64,000 nucleotides of DNA from Affinundibacterium macrobrachii (GTDB taxonomy: Bacteria; Pseudomonadota; Gammaproteobacteria; Burkholderiales; Burkholderiaceae_D): positions 176,862 through 240,861 of the forward strand of contig NZ_BMYT01000006.1 of NCBI RefSeq assembly GCF_014652415.1, in the 5' to 3' direction. Shown in pieces: positions 31,654 to 42,363 of the stretch. The number at the start of each line of letters is the position of its first letter. Position 1 is the first letter of the stretch. The notes below the pieces were generated by a model. It was given only the letters and a program-made list of their open reading frames with translations. It had not been told where the DNA came from and searched no databases. A program made the position numbers and the translations under genes.

Positions 31654-33972
31654 ATGTCATTCAATAATTATTCCATGCCTCGGAAAAGTCATTCTACAAA
31701 AGCGTTATTATCGCATTCATCGCAATCCACAGCTATGTTTCCTGCAAGCCCAGCATTTGCGAAGACAGTTATCGCAGTTTGCTTGTTGTCTGCATTTTCT
31801 TCAGCTCAGGCGCAAGAAGCTGCGTCACAAGAAGTGGTAAGTGACAAGACCGTAGACAAATTGGCGTTAAAAGTAGAGCCAAAGCTCGAGGTAAAAAATT
31901 CATCTTCTCAGCCAATCAACACAACCGTCATTAAGGCGGAGCATGTCAGTGGTCAACCAGATCGCGTGATTAATTTGGATCATCAAGTTGAAGTCACACG
32001 CGGCAACTTAAATTTCAGTGCCGATAAAGCGACATACCTGCAAGTTGAAGACCAATTAGATGCAACAGGTAAGGTCAAATTGCAGCGCAATGGCGACTGT
32101 TACAGCGGCGATTTGATGCGCTTCATATTAGAAACTGGTGCTGGCTATGTGCAAAATCCTAGCTATTTTTTCGCGAAGAATAATGGGCAAGGGCGCGCTG
32201 ATAAAATTGAATTTGAGAGTGAAGAAAAGGCCAAAATTACCAACGGCACTTACAGCACGTGTGAAGGTTTAGATCCCGATTGGTACTTGCGAGCAGATAC
32301 CATGAGCTTGGATACTGGATTGGATACAGGCATCGCGGGTAAATCTGTCCTGTATTTTAAAGGCGTGCCAATTATGGGTACACCATCTTGGTTAAACTTT
32401 AGTTTCCCATTGTCTGGCGCACGCCATTCGGGCTTATTACCACCTACCGTTGGGCATTCGAATAAAGGTGGCGTCGAATTTGGTATGCCTTATTACTTCA
32501 ATATTGCACCGAATCGGGATTTCACTTTACATCCTAAATTGATCGCTCGACGTGGTTTGCAGTTAGGCATGGAAGGGCGTTACCTCGGTGAAACCTATGC
32601 AGGCGAAACCGCGGTGGAAGTGATACGCGACAAATTAACCGAGACCACACGTTATGCGGGCGCTTCTGTACATAAACAGAATTTGACGCCGGCTTTGGTC
32701 TTTTCTTGGAATATGAATAAGGCATCGGATAATGATTATCCAGCCGATTTTTCTAACTCCACGACTAAGACTGCGCAGCGTTTATTGGTGCGCGATATTG
32801 GATTAGATTACTACGGTTCGTTCTGGAATGCTTCTTTGCGTTCGACTAGCTATCAAGTATTACAAGACGTGACGGCACCGATTACTTTGCCTTATGAACG
32901 ATTACCGCAATTGAGTTTCCGCGCTGGGCAGAGTGATGTGTTTGGATTGGATTGGTCAGTGGATGCATCGATGACACGCTTCTGGCACCCAACATTAACG
33001 CGTGGTCAGCGCGCTGTGATCAATCCACAACTGTCATTGCCATTTATTCAGCCTGCGTATTTTGTAGTGCCGAAAGTGTCGTTCCATGCCACTAGCTACC
33101 AGATCGATAATCCTATGGCTGGGCAGCCGGATCGATTACAGAGAACTGTGCCGAGTTTTTCGGTGGACAGTGGCTTGATCTTTGAGCGAAGTGCCAAGTT
33201 ACTGGGAAATAAAATGACGCAAACGCTAGAACCGCGTTTGTTTTATGTGAACACCCCGTTCCGCGATCAAAAAAATTATCCTCTCTTTGATACTGCCTTA
33301 GCAGATTTTAATTTCGCACAGATTTTTAGTGAAAATCGCTTCACAGGACACGACCGTATTGGCGATTCGAATCAAGTGACGGCAGCAGTGGTTTCTCGCT
33401 TTATTGAAGACAATGGTGTCGAGCGATTTAAGTTTGCGCTTGGTCAGCGTTTTTATTTCAACACGCAAAAAGTTAGTTTGGATGGTATTTCAAGCCCTAG
33501 CCGCTCGGACTTGCTATTGGCTGGAACTGGGCAGGTTTCTGATACTTTAAACGTTGAAGCTGCTTTGCAAGTGAGTCAAAGTGATCGACAATCCGTTCGA
33601 TCGAATTATGCAGTGCGTTGGCAGCCTGCACCGAAGAAAATATTGAACTTGCAATACCAATTCCAGCGCGAAGTGTTGAAACAGTTAGAGTTGTCAGGAC
33701 AATGGCCAGTCGCACAACGCTGGTATGTCGTCGGTAAGAGCAACTATTCTTTGCAAAATAGTAAAATGGTGGAAGGTTTAGCAGGATTTGAGTATCGCGC
33801 GGATTGCTGGGCTTTACGCTTTGTGGCGCATCGTTTTGCGACCACCAATTTATCGAACAACTCGGGTTTTTCGATTCAGCTAGAGTTAAACGGCCTAGCC
33901 CGCATAGGATTTGGCTCGAATCCAGTCGAAACTTTGAAAAAGAATATTTCCGGTTATCAGGCTACGAATTAG
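31654..33972 (+). CDS. lptD: LPS-assembly protein LptD
   Basis: About 772 aa from the ATG at 31654. An in-frame TTG 36 codons earlier and two other ATGs are alternatives. A signal-like segment (AKTVIAVCLLSAFSSAQAQ) is followed by an OstA/LptA-type domain (VINLDHQVEVTRGNLNFSAD) and then a long C-terminal beta-barrel with LTGTS-like beta-strands. LptD with LptE inserts lipopolysaccharide into the outer leaflet. Two Cys are near the N-terminal domain and one near the C terminus. surA follows, as is usual, since SurA helps assemble LptD. Confidence 0.93.
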   Translation: MSFNNYSMPRKSHSTKALLSHSSQSTAMFPASPAFAKTVIAVCLLSAFSSAQAQEAASQEVVSDKTVDKLALKVEPKLEVKNSSSQPINTTVIKAEHVSGQPDRVINLDHQVEVTRGNLNFSADKATYLQVEDQLDATGKVKLQRNGDCYSGDLMRFILETGAGYVQNPSYFFAKNNGQGRADKIEFESEEKAKITNGTYSTCEGLDPDWYLRADTMSLDTGLDTGIAGKSVLYFKGVPIMGTPSWLNFSFPLSGARHSGLLPPTVGHSNKGGVEFGMPYYFNIAPNRDFTLHPKLIARRGLQLGMEGRYLGETYAGETAVEVIRDKLTETTRYAGASVHKQNLTPALVFSWNMNKASDNDYPADFSNSTTKTAQRLLVRDIGLDYYGSFWNASLRSTSYQVLQDVTAPITLPYERLPQLSFRAGQSDVFGLDWSVDASMTRFWHPTLTRGQRAVINPQLSLPFIQPAYFVVPKVSFHATSYQIDNPMAGQPDRLQRTVPSFSVDSGLIFERSAKLLGNKMTQTLEPRLFYVNTPFRDQKNYPLFDTALADFNFAQIFSENRFTGHDRIGDSNQVTAAVVSRFIEDNGVERFKFALGQRFYFNTQKVSLDGISSPSRSDLLLAGTGQVSDTLNVEAALQVSQSDRQSVRSNYAVRWQPAPKKILNLQYQFQREVLKQLELSGQWPVAQRWYVVGKSNYSLQNSKMVEGLAGFEYRADCWALRFVAHRFATTNLSNNSGFSIQLELNGLARIGFGSNPVETLKKNISGYQATN

Positions 33973-34061
33973 CGTGTATATTGCAGCTTTCGCCAGAAAA
34001 TGGCGATAAAAGTCGAGGTAGATTAGCTAGCACCTCATTTTTATTATGAATTTGGATCACT

Positions 34062-35510
34062 ATGCGACACAATTTGCACATGAATCAATTGAAACGCCCT
34101 GCAGCAATCTGTTTATCTGTATGCCTGACCGCTTTATTTGGACTCTCTATTTCCGCGAATGCGTGGTCACAAGCCGCACCAGCAAGTAAAGCACAATCGG
34201 CTTCACCAGTCGCCCCAATTGAAGACCCGTTAGCTAGTGCGACTAAAGCGCCAGTCAAAAAGGTTTCTAAGGCGCAAATTATTAACGGTATCGCCGTGGT
34301 GGTAAATGATGAAGTGATTACCAACATGGAAGTGCAAGAGCGTATCAATTCCATCGAGCGTAGTTTGAAAGCACAGGGAACGCCACTGCCAGCGCGTGCT
34401 GATCTCGAAAAACAAATTTTGGAACGCATGATCATTGATCGTTTGCAAGTTCAACTGGCCAAAGAACAAGGTATGCGTGTCGATGACATTATGCTCGACC
34501 GTGCCTTGCAAAGAATGGCAGAGCAAAATAAAACCACGTTGCAAGAACTGCGCAATCAAATTGAACGTGACGGTACTTCTTTCTCTGCGTTCCGCGAAGA
34601 GATTCGTGACGACATCATGATGCAGCGTGTGCGTGAACGTGAAGTTGAAAGCAAATTACAAGTGTCTGAATTAGAAGTTGATAACTTCATCGCGGCACAA
34701 GAAGCGGCGCCAAGTAAAAATCAAGAAATCAATCTAGGTCACATCATGGTGCGTATTCCAGAGAACGCAACACCAGAAGTGATCGCTCAACGTAGCGCAC
34801 GTGCGCAAGAGGCGTACAAAAAATTGCGTATCGGTGATGATTTCGCGAAATTGGCGGCGACCTACTCTGATTCTAGTGAAGCACTCAAAGGTGGCGAAGT
34901 CGGTTGGCGTGATCAAGACAAAATCCCAACGATTTTTGTCGAAGCGGTCAATAAAATTAGTTTTGTCGGTGGTTTTTCTGAAATCGTGCGTAGTCCAAAT
35001 GGCTTCCACATTTTCAAGTTGTTAGGCAAACGTGATGTGGCACCGGTGGCGGCAAGCAACACCGTGCAAGAAACAAACGTGCGCCATATTTTGATGCGTC
35101 CTACGCAGTTATTAACAGCGGCGCAAGTGAAGAGCACTTTGGCAGAACTCAAACAAAAAATCGTTAATAAAACAGCGACATTTGAAGAATTAGCTAAAGC
35201 GAATTCGGTTGATACTTCAGCCTCTAAAGGTGGTGATCTGGGCTGGGTCAATCCTGGCGATACTTTCCCAGAGTTTGAAGCTGCTATGAATAAATTGGCG
35301 ATCAATGAAGTCAGTGATCCTATCGAAACGCAAATGGGCTTCCACATTTTGCAAGTGGTAGAGCGTAAAGTTAGTGATGACTCTAAAGAGCGTAAGCGTG
35401 TCGCTGCGCGTCAATCAGTACGCGCGCGCAAATCTGAAGAAGCCTTGCAAGACTGGCTGCGCCAATTGCGCGACCGGGCTTATGTTGAATTCCGTAACGA
35501 GCAGAAATAA
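34062..35510 (+). CDS. surA: Periplasmic chaperone / peptidyl-prolyl isomerase SurA
   Basis: The 482-aa protein has a signal peptide (CLTALFGLSISANAWSQ), an N-terminal chaperone domain (INGIAVVVNDEVITNMEVQE), two parvulin domains (LGHIMVRIPEN near 225 and VRHILMRPTQL near 340), and a C-terminal helix. It folds outer-membrane proteins, LptD among them, and fits the lptD-surA order. The start is M1 at 34062 or M7. Confidence 0.94.
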   Translation: MRHNLHMNQLKRPAAICLSVCLTALFGLSISANAWSQAAPASKAQSASPVAPIEDPLASATKAPVKKVSKAQIINGIAVVVNDEVITNMEVQERINSIERSLKAQGTPLPARADLEKQILERMIIDRLQVQLAKEQGMRVDDIMLDRALQRMAEQNKTTLQELRNQIERDGTSFSAFREEIRDDIMMQRVREREVESKLQVSELEVDNFIAAQEAAPSKNQEINLGHIMVRIPENATPEVIAQRSARAQEAYKKLRIGDDFAKLAATYSDSSEALKGGEVGWRDQDKIPTIFVEAVNKISFVGGFSEIVRSPNGFHIFKLLGKRDVAPVAASNTVQETNVRHILMRPTQLLTAAQVKSTLAELKQKIVNKTATFEELAKANSVDTSASKGGDLGWVNPGDTFPEFEAAMNKLAINEVSDPIETQMGFHILQVVERKVSDDSKERKRVAARQSVRARKSEEALQDWLRQLRDRAYVEFRNEQK

Positions 35511-35529
35511 TCACTAAGCACCACACATA

Positions 35530-36594
35530 ATGGGATCACCTTTACCTGTCATTGCAATTACTGTTGGTGAGCCAGCCGGCATAGGTCCAGAGATATCTTT
35601 GCTGGCGGCTTGGGAATTGCGAACACAAGTGCGTCCTGTGTTGCTTGGTGACGCCGCTTATTTAGCCATGCTCGCCCATGATTTGGATAGAAACATTCGA
35701 CTCATGGGAATCTCGCAGCAAGCGCTAAGAAATAATGGCTTGCCCGGTTGTGGTAAAGATCAAATCACCGTGATCGATTGTCCGCTTGCTGCGCATGTGG
35801 TGGCAGGGCAGCTCGATCCACGTAATGGTCGCGCGGTATTAGCCACCCTAGATTTAGCGATAGAGTGCATACAACAAGGCTGGTGTGACGCGATGGTCAC
35901 TGCACCGCTGCAAAAAAGTACGATCAATGATGCAGGCGTTGCCTTCACCGGACACACGGAATATTTAGCGCAACAAACGAAGACACCACAAGTGGTGATG
36001 ATGCTGGCATGTGAAGCATCGGCGCATTTGCCGCAAGCATTGCGGGTGGCCTTAGCAACGACACACTTGCCTCTACGTGCGGTTCCAGACGCAATTCAAT
36101 TTGATCATTTGCTGACTAGCTTGCAGATTATCCATGATGATTTGCAAGTCAAATTTGGTATCGCCAAACCAAAGATTTATGTGGCGGGCTTAAATCCGCA
36201 TGCAGGGGAAAATGGCTACCTTGGGCAGGAAGAAATTGATGTCATCAAACCCGTAATTTTGCATGCGCGTAGTTTGGGGATGGATGTACATGGTGCTTTT
36301 CCAGCTGACACTTTGTTCCAACAAAAATATTTGAAAGACGCCGATTGTGTGCTGGCGATGTATCACGATCAAGGTTTGTCGGTATTAAAGCATGCGAGTT
36401 TTGGTTTGGGCGTGAACATCACTCTAGGCTTGCCGCTAATTCGAACTTCAGTCGATCACGGTACTGCTTTGGATTTGGCAAAATTAGGTCCGGGCTTAGC
36501 AGATGCGGGAAGTATGAAAGTGGCGATTCGGATTGCCGCAGAAATGGTAGCACGCCAACATGCTGCCACGAACTCGGCAACTCGCCATCATTAA
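35530..36594 (+). CDS. pdxA: 4-hydroxythreonine-4-phosphate dehydrogenase PdxA
   Basis: The 354-aa protein opens with [18 protein letters not shown], the PdxA signature, and contains TGHTEYLA and a metal-binding [11 protein letters not shown]. PdxA oxidises 4-phosphohydroxy-threonine in the DXP-dependent pyridoxal 5'-phosphate pathway. It is 20 bp downstream of surA and 56 bp upstream of rsmA, so the block is probably co-transcribed. The pathway has no known functional link to its neighbours. Confidence 0.93.
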   Translation: MGSPLPVIAITVGEPAGIGPEISLLAAWELRTQVRPVLLGDAAYLAMLAHDLDRNIRLMGISQQALRNNGLPGCGKDQITVIDCPLAAHVVAGQLDPRNGRAVLATLDLAIECIQQGWCDAMVTAPLQKSTINDAGVAFTGHTEYLAQQTKTPQVVMMLACEASAHLPQALRVALATTHLPLRAVPDAIQFDHLLTSLQIIHDDLQVKFGIAKPKIYVAGLNPHAGENGYLGQEEIDVIKPVILHARSLGMDVHGAFPADTLFQQKYLKDADCVLAMYHDQGLSVLKHASFGLGVNITLGLPLIRTSVDHGTALDLAKLGPGLADAGSMKVAIRIAAEMVARQHAATNSATRHH

Positions 36595-36649
36595 GTTATC
36601 ACCGCGTACGAAATGATTCGCTACGCTATAACGTAAAAATACAAATAAT

Positions 36650-37429
36650 ATGAAACACATAGCGCGAAAACGTTTTGGCCAAAATTTCCTCACAGACCAA
36701 CAAGTCTTGAGTGACATCATTCAGGTGATTAATCCTAAGCTGGGCGAGAGCATGGTTGAGATCGGACCTGGATTAGCAGCGATGACACGTTTGCTGCTAG
36801 AAGGCTTGGATCAATTACATGTGGTTGAGCTTGATCGTGATTTGGTCGCGCGTTTGAAGAAAAGTTTTGATCAAAGTAAATTGATTATCCACGAAGGTGA
36901 TGCGCTGCAATTTGATTTCGCAACGATCCCAGTGAATCAAGGTAAGAAACTGCGCATCGTTGGCAATCTTCCTTACAATATTTCTAGTCCCTTACTATTT
37001 CATCTTGCCGAATACGCAGAGCAAGTTGAAGACCAACATTTCATGCTGCAAAAAGAAGTGGTTGAGCGCATGGTGGCTGAGCCTGGCGGCAAAGAATATG
37101 GGCGTTTGTCAGTGATGCTGCAATGGCGTTATCACATGGAATTGCTATTTATTGTTCCACCTACTGCGTTCGATCCACCACCGCGCGTCGATTCTGCGAT
37201 TGTGCGCATGATTCCGAAAAAAGAAAAATTGCCTTGTAAATTGCCGCTGTTGGAACAAGTGGTCACTAAAGCGTTTTCACAACGTCGTAAAACCATCCGT
37301 AATTGTGTAGCGGGATTGTTCACCGAGCAGCAATTAATTGATGTCGGTATCGATCCGCAATTACGAGCCGAAGCAATTCCCCTAGAACACTATGTGGCGT
37401 TGGCGAATTTGTTAGACCAGCATCCATAG
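36650..37429 (+). CDS. rsmA: 16S rRNA dimethyladenosine transferase RsmA (KsgA)
   Basis: The 259-aa protein starts with [14 protein letters not shown] and has the SAM motif [15 protein letters not shown]. The catalytic motif [13 protein letters not shown] (NLPY) is intact. It dimethylates two adjacent adenosines near the 3' end of 16S rRNA, late in small-subunit assembly. pdxA-rsmA adjacency is common in proteobacteria. Confidence 0.95.
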   Translation: MKHIARKRFGQNFLTDQQVLSDIIQVINPKLGESMVEIGPGLAAMTRLLLEGLDQLHVVELDRDLVARLKKSFDQSKLIIHEGDALQFDFATIPVNQGKKLRIVGNLPYNISSPLLFHLAEYAEQVEDQHFMLQKEVVERMVAEPGGKEYGRLSVMLQWRYHMELLFIVPPTAFDPPPRVDSAIVRMIPKKEKLPCKLPLLEQVVTKAFSQRRKTIRNCVAGLFTEQQLIDVGIDPQLRAEAIPLEHYVALANLLDQHP

Positions 37430-37489
37430 CATTTAAATTGATCTGAAGTTGATCCTGAAGTCCATTAATACAAAATACGAGCTAAAGCT

Positions 37490-39136
37490 ATGAATCTCAT
37501 CAACACTCCAGAATGGCAAGCTTTGTTGGGACATAAAGCGCGTTTGCAAACTCAGCATTTACGCGATTTGTTTGCGGATGATCCGCAGCGTTTTCAGCAT
37601 TTTTCTTTGGAGTTAGATGGCTTATTGGTCGATTATTCGAAACAAAGAATTGATGCAGCAGCACTCAATGATTTGATTCAATTAGCGCGACATTCTGAAG
37701 TTGAAAGCTGGCGTGATCGCATGTTCGCTGGTGAGAAAATTAATTTCAGTGAAAATCGCGCGGTCTTACATACGGCTTTACGTCATACCGACTTTACGCC
37801 ATTCCCCAGCGCAGAAAATGATGTGATGCCCGAAGTCTACGCAGTACGCAAACAAATGCGCGATATTGTCGAGCGTGTGCGTAGTGGTCTATGGCGTGGA
37901 TTTAAAGGTGACGCAATCCAGAATATCGTCAACATCGGGATAGGTGGCTCGGATCTTGGTCCTAAGCTTGCCACGCGCGCTTTGTCTGCCTTACAGCATC
38001 CTGGATTGAACTTCTATTACGTATCTAATTTAGATAGCGCGCATTTGGCACCACTTTTAGAAAAGCTCGATCCACACACAACCTTGTTCATCGTCGCATC
38101 CAAAACTTTTACGACGCAAGAAACCAGCATTAATGCGCACACCGCACGTACATGGTTGATGGCTGCGGCGATGGAAGAATGGGCGATTGCCAAGCACTTT
38201 ATTGCGGTCACTTCGAACCCAAGTAAGGCGCAAGAATTTGGTATTCCCGAGGCGAATATTTTACAAATTTGGGATTGGGTCGGCGGGCGTTATTCCTTGT
38301 GGTCGGCAGTAGGGTTGTCAGTAGCTTTGGCGATTGGTATGCGTGGATTTGAGCGTTTGCTTGAAGGCGCTGAAACCATGGATAGCCATTTTCGTAGCGC
38401 CCCATTAGATAAAAATCTGCCGGTGCTATTGGCCTTGATGTCGATTTGGAACACCAACTTCTTGGGAGCAGAGACCACGGCAGTGTTGCCTTATAACGAA
38501 TCGATGCGTCACTTGCCTGGCTTCTTGCAGCAGTTGGAAATGGAGTCCAATGGTAAGACAGTAGGGCGAGATGGCGAGCCCTTAAATTGTCGCGCCAACC
38601 CTATCGTATGGGGCGAGATTGGCGTGAATGGTCAACACGCGTTCTTCCAATTATTGCATCAAGGCGGTTGGTTGATCCCTTGCGATTTTGTAGTAGCAGC
38701 GAGCAGCGACTATCCTTTGCCCGGTCATCAAGCACCTTTGTTGGCGAATTGTTTGGCACAAAGTTCGGCATTGGCATTTGGTAAAACCGAACAACAAGCA
38801 CGCATAGAGTTAGCCGCAGCTGGCTTGCAAGAAGCCGAGATCGCTAAGTTATTGCCGCATAAAGTGTTCGCTGGGAATCAACCATCCACCACGATATTGA
38901 TGACGAGTTTAGACCCATTCCAACTCGGCATGTTACTCGCGCTGTATGAACATAAAGTGTTCGTACAAGGTGTAGTGTGGGGGCTGAATTCCTTCGACCA
39001 GTGGGGCGTAGAATTGGGCAAACAATTAGCGAATAGCTTATTACCTGCCTTAAATGGTGATAAAGCCTACGATGCGCAGCTAGATGATTCTACGCGCGGT
39101 TTGATTTCTTATTTCCGTCGCTATGGGAATAATTGA
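37490..39136 (+). CDS. pgi: Glucose-6-phosphate isomerase
   Basis: The 548-aa length is typical. The sugar-binding IGIGGSDLGPKLAT motif and family segments such as FGIPEANILQIWDWVGGRYS and GENHAF-like GVNGQHAFFQLLHQG are present. It interconverts glucose-6-phosphate and fructose-6-phosphate. It begins 60 bp after rsmA. No strong terminator separates them, so it may be co-transcribed. Confidence 0.96.
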   Translation: MNLINTPEWQALLGHKARLQTQHLRDLFADDPQRFQHFSLELDGLLVDYSKQRIDAAALNDLIQLARHSEVESWRDRMFAGEKINFSENRAVLHTALRHTDFTPFPSAENDVMPEVYAVRKQMRDIVERVRSGLWRGFKGDAIQNIVNIGIGGSDLGPKLATRALSALQHPGLNFYYVSNLDSAHLAPLLEKLDPHTTLFIVASKTFTTQETSINAHTARTWLMAAAMEEWAIAKHFIAVTSNPSKAQEFGIPEANILQIWDWVGGRYSLWSAVGLSVALAIGMRGFERLLEGAETMDSHFRSAPLDKNLPVLLALMSIWNTNFLGAETTAVLPYNESMRHLPGFLQQLEMESNGKTVGRDGEPLNCRANPIVWGEIGVNGQHAFFQLLHQGGWLIPCDFVVAASSDYPLPGHQAPLLANCLAQSSALAFGKTEQQARIELAAAGLQEAEIAKLLPHKVFAGNQPSTTILMTSLDPFQLGMLLALYEHKVFVQGVVWGLNSFDQWGVELGKQLANSLLPALNGDKAYDAQLDDSTRGLISYFRRYGNN

Positions 39137-39239
39137 AGTGTGACTGTCGGAATTGTTTATTTGTAGTCTTTGTAGGGCGGGTGCAACCCGCGCCGCCCAC
39201 AAGTCATTCAACACTTACATGGCGCAGGTTGCACTGATA

Positions 39240-39644
39240 TTACAAGGTCACTGGCGTATCGAATTCACGTTCTATCAATTCCACTTTGTAGCCATCAGGA
39301 TCTTGTACAAACGCGATCACGGTTTTACCACCTTTGACCGGTCCTGCTTCACGCGTTACGTTACCACCTCGCGCTTTGACAGCGGCACAAGCAGCTGCCG
39401 CATCAGGAACCGAGATGGCAATATGACCATAGGCTGTTCCCATTTCATAAGACTCAACGCCATAGTTGTAGGTGAGTTCTAATTCGGCGTGGTCAGGATT
39501 GCTGCCAAAACCTAAGAAGGCGAGTGTGTATTGGTATTCTGGATTGTCAGAAGTGCGGAGTAATTTCATACCTAATACTTCGGTGTAGAAATCAATCGAG
39601 CGCTGCAAATTGCCTACGCGCAGCATAGTGTGAAGTAATCGCAT
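39240..39644 (-). CDS. gloA: Lactoylglutathione lyase (glyoxalase I)
   Basis: The 134-aa protein has the family opening [20 protein letters not shown] (metal-ligand His5), the segments [25 protein letters not shown] and [12 protein letters not shown] carry the remaining ligands (Glu, His, Glu). It isomerises the methylglyoxal-glutathione hemithioacetal. It is a two-domain VOC fold. It is transcribed convergently to pgi, with about 100 bp between them. Confidence 0.95.
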   Translation of the reverse strand: MRLLHTMLRVGNLQRSIDFYTEVLGMKLLRTSDNPEYQYTLAFLGFGSNPDHAELELTYNYGVESYEMGTAYGHIAISVPDAAAACAAVKARGGNVTREAGPVKGGKTVIAFVQDPDGYKVELIEREFDTPVTL

Positions 39645-39733
39645 AATCAGTTTGTCGTTTTATTGAAAACCATATTGTAACGCTGAGTCTGGCAATGCGC
39701 TTTTGTGCGTCCATTTGGGGGGCATTTGTGGAT

Positions 39734-40462
39734 TCATTTGTGCGGTAATTTGATTGAAGACCAATTTCCTTGACGAATATTTTGTACGCGATGGTTCAAA
39801 CTTTTCCTGATCCAGTGTAAGAACAGGAAACGTTTGATACCCGATAGATTGCTTCCATGTTTCAGATAGAAATCATCCGGAGCATCAAAAACACCAAAGT
39901 CATGATTGATCCCTTCTTTTTGTATGTAGGTATCGGTACCGCGCCATTCGATATCAGGTTGTAATAGTGATTTAGTCGAGATGCCATAGCCGCAAAAAGC
40001 GCCCTTAATTTCTGTGAACTGTTTCTGCACACTACTTAAATAGGGTTTATCTAAAATAAAACCTTCTAGATTGATCCAACGATCTTGATGCCAGACTTCA
40101 ACCCAGCTATGAATGATGCTACGTGGTGCAAGTGCATAAGCAAGCCCACTGATCGCGCCTTTTTGTAATGCTTTATCGATAGTGAATCCATGAAAGCGAC
40201 ATGGAATTTCACAACTGCGTAGGAGCGCCATCAGTAAAGTCGTTTTGGTATTGCATTGCCCAATGCCGTCAGCCAGGACCCGCGATGCGGGTAAGTCATC
40301 TGCTTCGTTGTAGCCAAATGTGATTTGGTTTTGAACGAAATCGTAAATGCTTGCGATACGTTCAGTGTGTGGCAAGCTTCGCCAAGCCCTGCTGGCAATC
40401 AGTTGCTTGATCTTGTCGTGATTGAAATCTAGCAAATTTGTTGGACGTAGAAATTGTTCCAT
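39734..40462 (-). CDS. Transglutaminase-like protein
   Basis: A 242-aa protein whose middle part has the catalytic-triad pattern of the transglutaminase-like superfamily. The Cys is in GQCNTKTTLLMALLRS, the His in SIIHSWVEVWHQDRW, and an acidic residue follows in INLEGFILD. There is no signal peptide. Such proteins are cysteine peptidases or amidases. The substrate is unknown. It sits next to an AraC-type regulator in the same direction, which may control it. Confidence 0.8.
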   Translation of the reverse strand: MEQFLRPTNLLDFNHDKIKQLIASRAWRSLPHTERIASIYDFVQNQITFGYNEADDLPASRVLADGIGQCNTKTTLLMALLRSCEIPCRFHGFTIDKALQKGAISGLAYALAPRSIIHSWVEVWHQDRWINLEGFILDKPYLSSVQKQFTEIKGAFCGYGISTKSLLQPDIEWRGTDTYIQKEGINHDFGVFDAPDDFYLKHGSNLSGIKRFLFLHWIRKSLNHRVQNIRQGNWSSIKLPHK

Positions 40463-40543
40463 TTAGTTTCACCTTTTGTTTGAATGATCGATGCCTTAGT
40501 ATGGCAATCTCGAAACGTGGTGTCTTGAACGAAACTGCTGAAT

Positions 40544-41332
40544 TTAAGTTCGACGCTGTAGATGTGGTAATAAACTTTGTGGTGAGACACCAAACATCGC
40601 TAGAAAGCTGCGAGAGAAATGTGCTTGATCAGAAAAACCTGCTGCATGCGCCGCATTGATTGCGCTACTACCATTCAATATCATTTCAAGTGCGACGATA
40701 AGGCGTAACCACTTACGATAACTTCGTAAGGGCATACCTGTTTGCTCTCTAAACCAGTGCGAGAAGCGCGAATCTGACAAGGCAATTTGCTGTGCAAGTT
40801 CCTTACGTTTGCTATAGCTTGTGCCCACTTCTTGTCGAATCGTTTGCAAAATAAGTGGAAGTCGTGGATCGCGTTTCTTGATCACGCGATGATGCTTAAA
40901 AAATCCTAAGCAATTTTGATACAAGTTTTGAATGGAACTTTCTGAGTGAAGCAGCGTTTGAAAAAAGTCGGCAATTCTTGGTGGTAGGGCTTGTATGGAT
41001 TGTGCATCTTTTAGATGTTCGCATAAAGCATTTGCTAGCGTACTGGTAGGATCAAAAAATAGAGAGAGGTGACGAGTTGCGATTAAACGATGTTCGATAC
41101 CTGCTGGTACAAAGATCGCATTTGCTTGGAGCTGTGTTTCACCGCTGATGATCGTAAAAGGCTGATCTAGCCGCACGATGCATTGATGCGCCCAATGTGC
41201 GTGTGATCGGTTCTCTCCAGATTGTCCAATAAAAAACGCGAAGCCTATCTCAATGCCTACTTCTCCCGCCCAAATTTGTGAGTTCAAACCTTGTGAGTTC
41301 AAATTAGAAATGGAACGAGTCTGTTTGCGCAT
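40544..41332 (-). CDS. AraC-family transcriptional regulator
   Basis: About 262 aa from the ATG at 41332; a TTG five codons earlier overlaps the previous gene. An N-terminal cupin-like sensing region (AHWAHQCIVRLDQPF, PAGIEHRL) is followed by a C-terminal double helix-turn-helix (RKELAQQIALSDSRFSHWFR and INAAHAAGFSDQAHFSRSFL, FGVSPQSLL). It lies just upstream of the transglutaminase-like gene and is probably its regulator. The inducer is unknown. Confidence 0.85.
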   Translation of the reverse strand: MRKQTRSISNLNSQGLNSQIWAGEVGIEIGFAFFIGQSGENRSHAHWAHQCIVRLDQPFTIISGETQLQANAIFVPAGIEHRLIATRHLSLFFDPTSTLANALCEHLKDAQSIQALPPRIADFFQTLLHSESSIQNLYQNCLGFFKHHRVIKKRDPRLPLILQTIRQEVGTSYSKRKELAQQIALSDSRFSHWFREQTGMPLRSYRKWLRLIVALEMILNGSSAINAAHAAGFSDQAHFSRSFLAMFGVSPQSLLPHLQRRT

Positions 41333-41343
41333 GCAAATGAAAT

Positions 41344-42234
41344 TCAAAAAGTGGGCAACTCTGCATTCGCATGTTGACGCAGTTTGCGTTTTGCGTGTTC
41401 ATATTCGGGGTAGATTGATTCGACAGTCGCCCAAAATTTTGCGCTGTGATTCATTTCACGTAAATGCGAAAGTTCATGTGCGATCACATAATCAATTATG
41501 TCGATTGAAAAGTGTATGAGTCGCCAGTTCAGCCGTATTTTCCCTTGAGATGTACAAGATCCCCACCGAGTCCTTGCTGATGATAAGCTCATGGAGTGAT
41601 AACTTACACCCAATCGTTGTGCAAACAAAGGCATGCGTTGATTGAATAAGTGTTTTGCTTCTTGTTGCAACCAAGCTTTGACACGATCTTTTATTTGTTG
41701 CTCGTGACTATCGGGCGGTATGGAAATAGTTAGAATATCTTGCTCAGCATCGTGGTAAATGGATGCTCGGCTTTGTTCGCGGATATGCAGCGTCAGATGC
41801 TTGCCGAGATAGGGCAAACGTGCACCATCTTCCCAACGCATTGTGGCTTCTTTGCGCCTGTGATTCTGTTCTCGTTTTTCACTTAGTTTCGCAATGATCC
41901 ATTGCTGCTTTTCGCGTATCGCTTGTTCGATATCGGCAACAGTTACCCAACGAGGTGCAGTGATACGTAGGCCTTCAGCGCCAATCAAAAAGCCTATGCT
42001 ACGGCGCTTTGATCGACGCAATTCATAGTCGAGAACTTGGTCTTGGATCAGAATTTGGCGTTTGCGCACGCCATTGGCGGGGTCGATTGTGTTTGGCGGA
42101 CGGTGAGGTGTTATTACTTGCTCACTACCCCCAAATAAATCGTTGAAAAAATCTAATTGCAAGGCACGTTGCAATCCTTGGATCAAGCTTGCTTGTGCTG
42201 AACGTGCAGTATTTTTAGAATTCTCAGCGGACAT
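41344..42234 (-). CDS. YgjP-like metalloprotein (M48-type, DUF45)
   Basis: About 296 aa from the ATG at 42234, with AGAGAAG just upstream; a TTG four codons earlier is an alternative. The zinc motif is VIAHELSHLREMNHSAKFW near residues 250-268: HExxH plus a downstream His, the YgjP/DUF45 form. SSARTRWGSCTSQGKIRLNW is also typical. No membrane segment is visible. The substrate is unknown. plsC lies upstream. Confidence 0.87.
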   Translation of the reverse strand: MSAENSKNTARSAQASLIQGLQRALQLDFFNDLFGGSEQVITPHRPPNTIDPANGVRKRQILIQDQVLDYELRRSKRRSIGFLIGAEGLRITAPRWVTVADIEQAIREKQQWIIAKLSEKREQNHRRKEATMRWEDGARLPYLGKHLTLHIREQSRASIYHDAEQDILTISIPPDSHEQQIKDRVKAWLQQEAKHLFNQRMPLFAQRLGVSYHSMSLSSARTRWGSCTSQGKIRLNWRLIHFSIDIIDYVIAHELSHLREMNHSAKFWATVESIYPEYEHAKRKLRQHANAELPTF

Positions 42235-42363
42235 GACTTCTCTCAATCTAATCTGTAGCGCAGCGCTTGCTTGGATAAGCTTTTTAAAACCAAGCGAGCA
42301 GCTGACGCTAACGAGTTTAGCACGGCTTTGATTGAGCGGCTTATTTGTAGCTAACTTGTAGGC

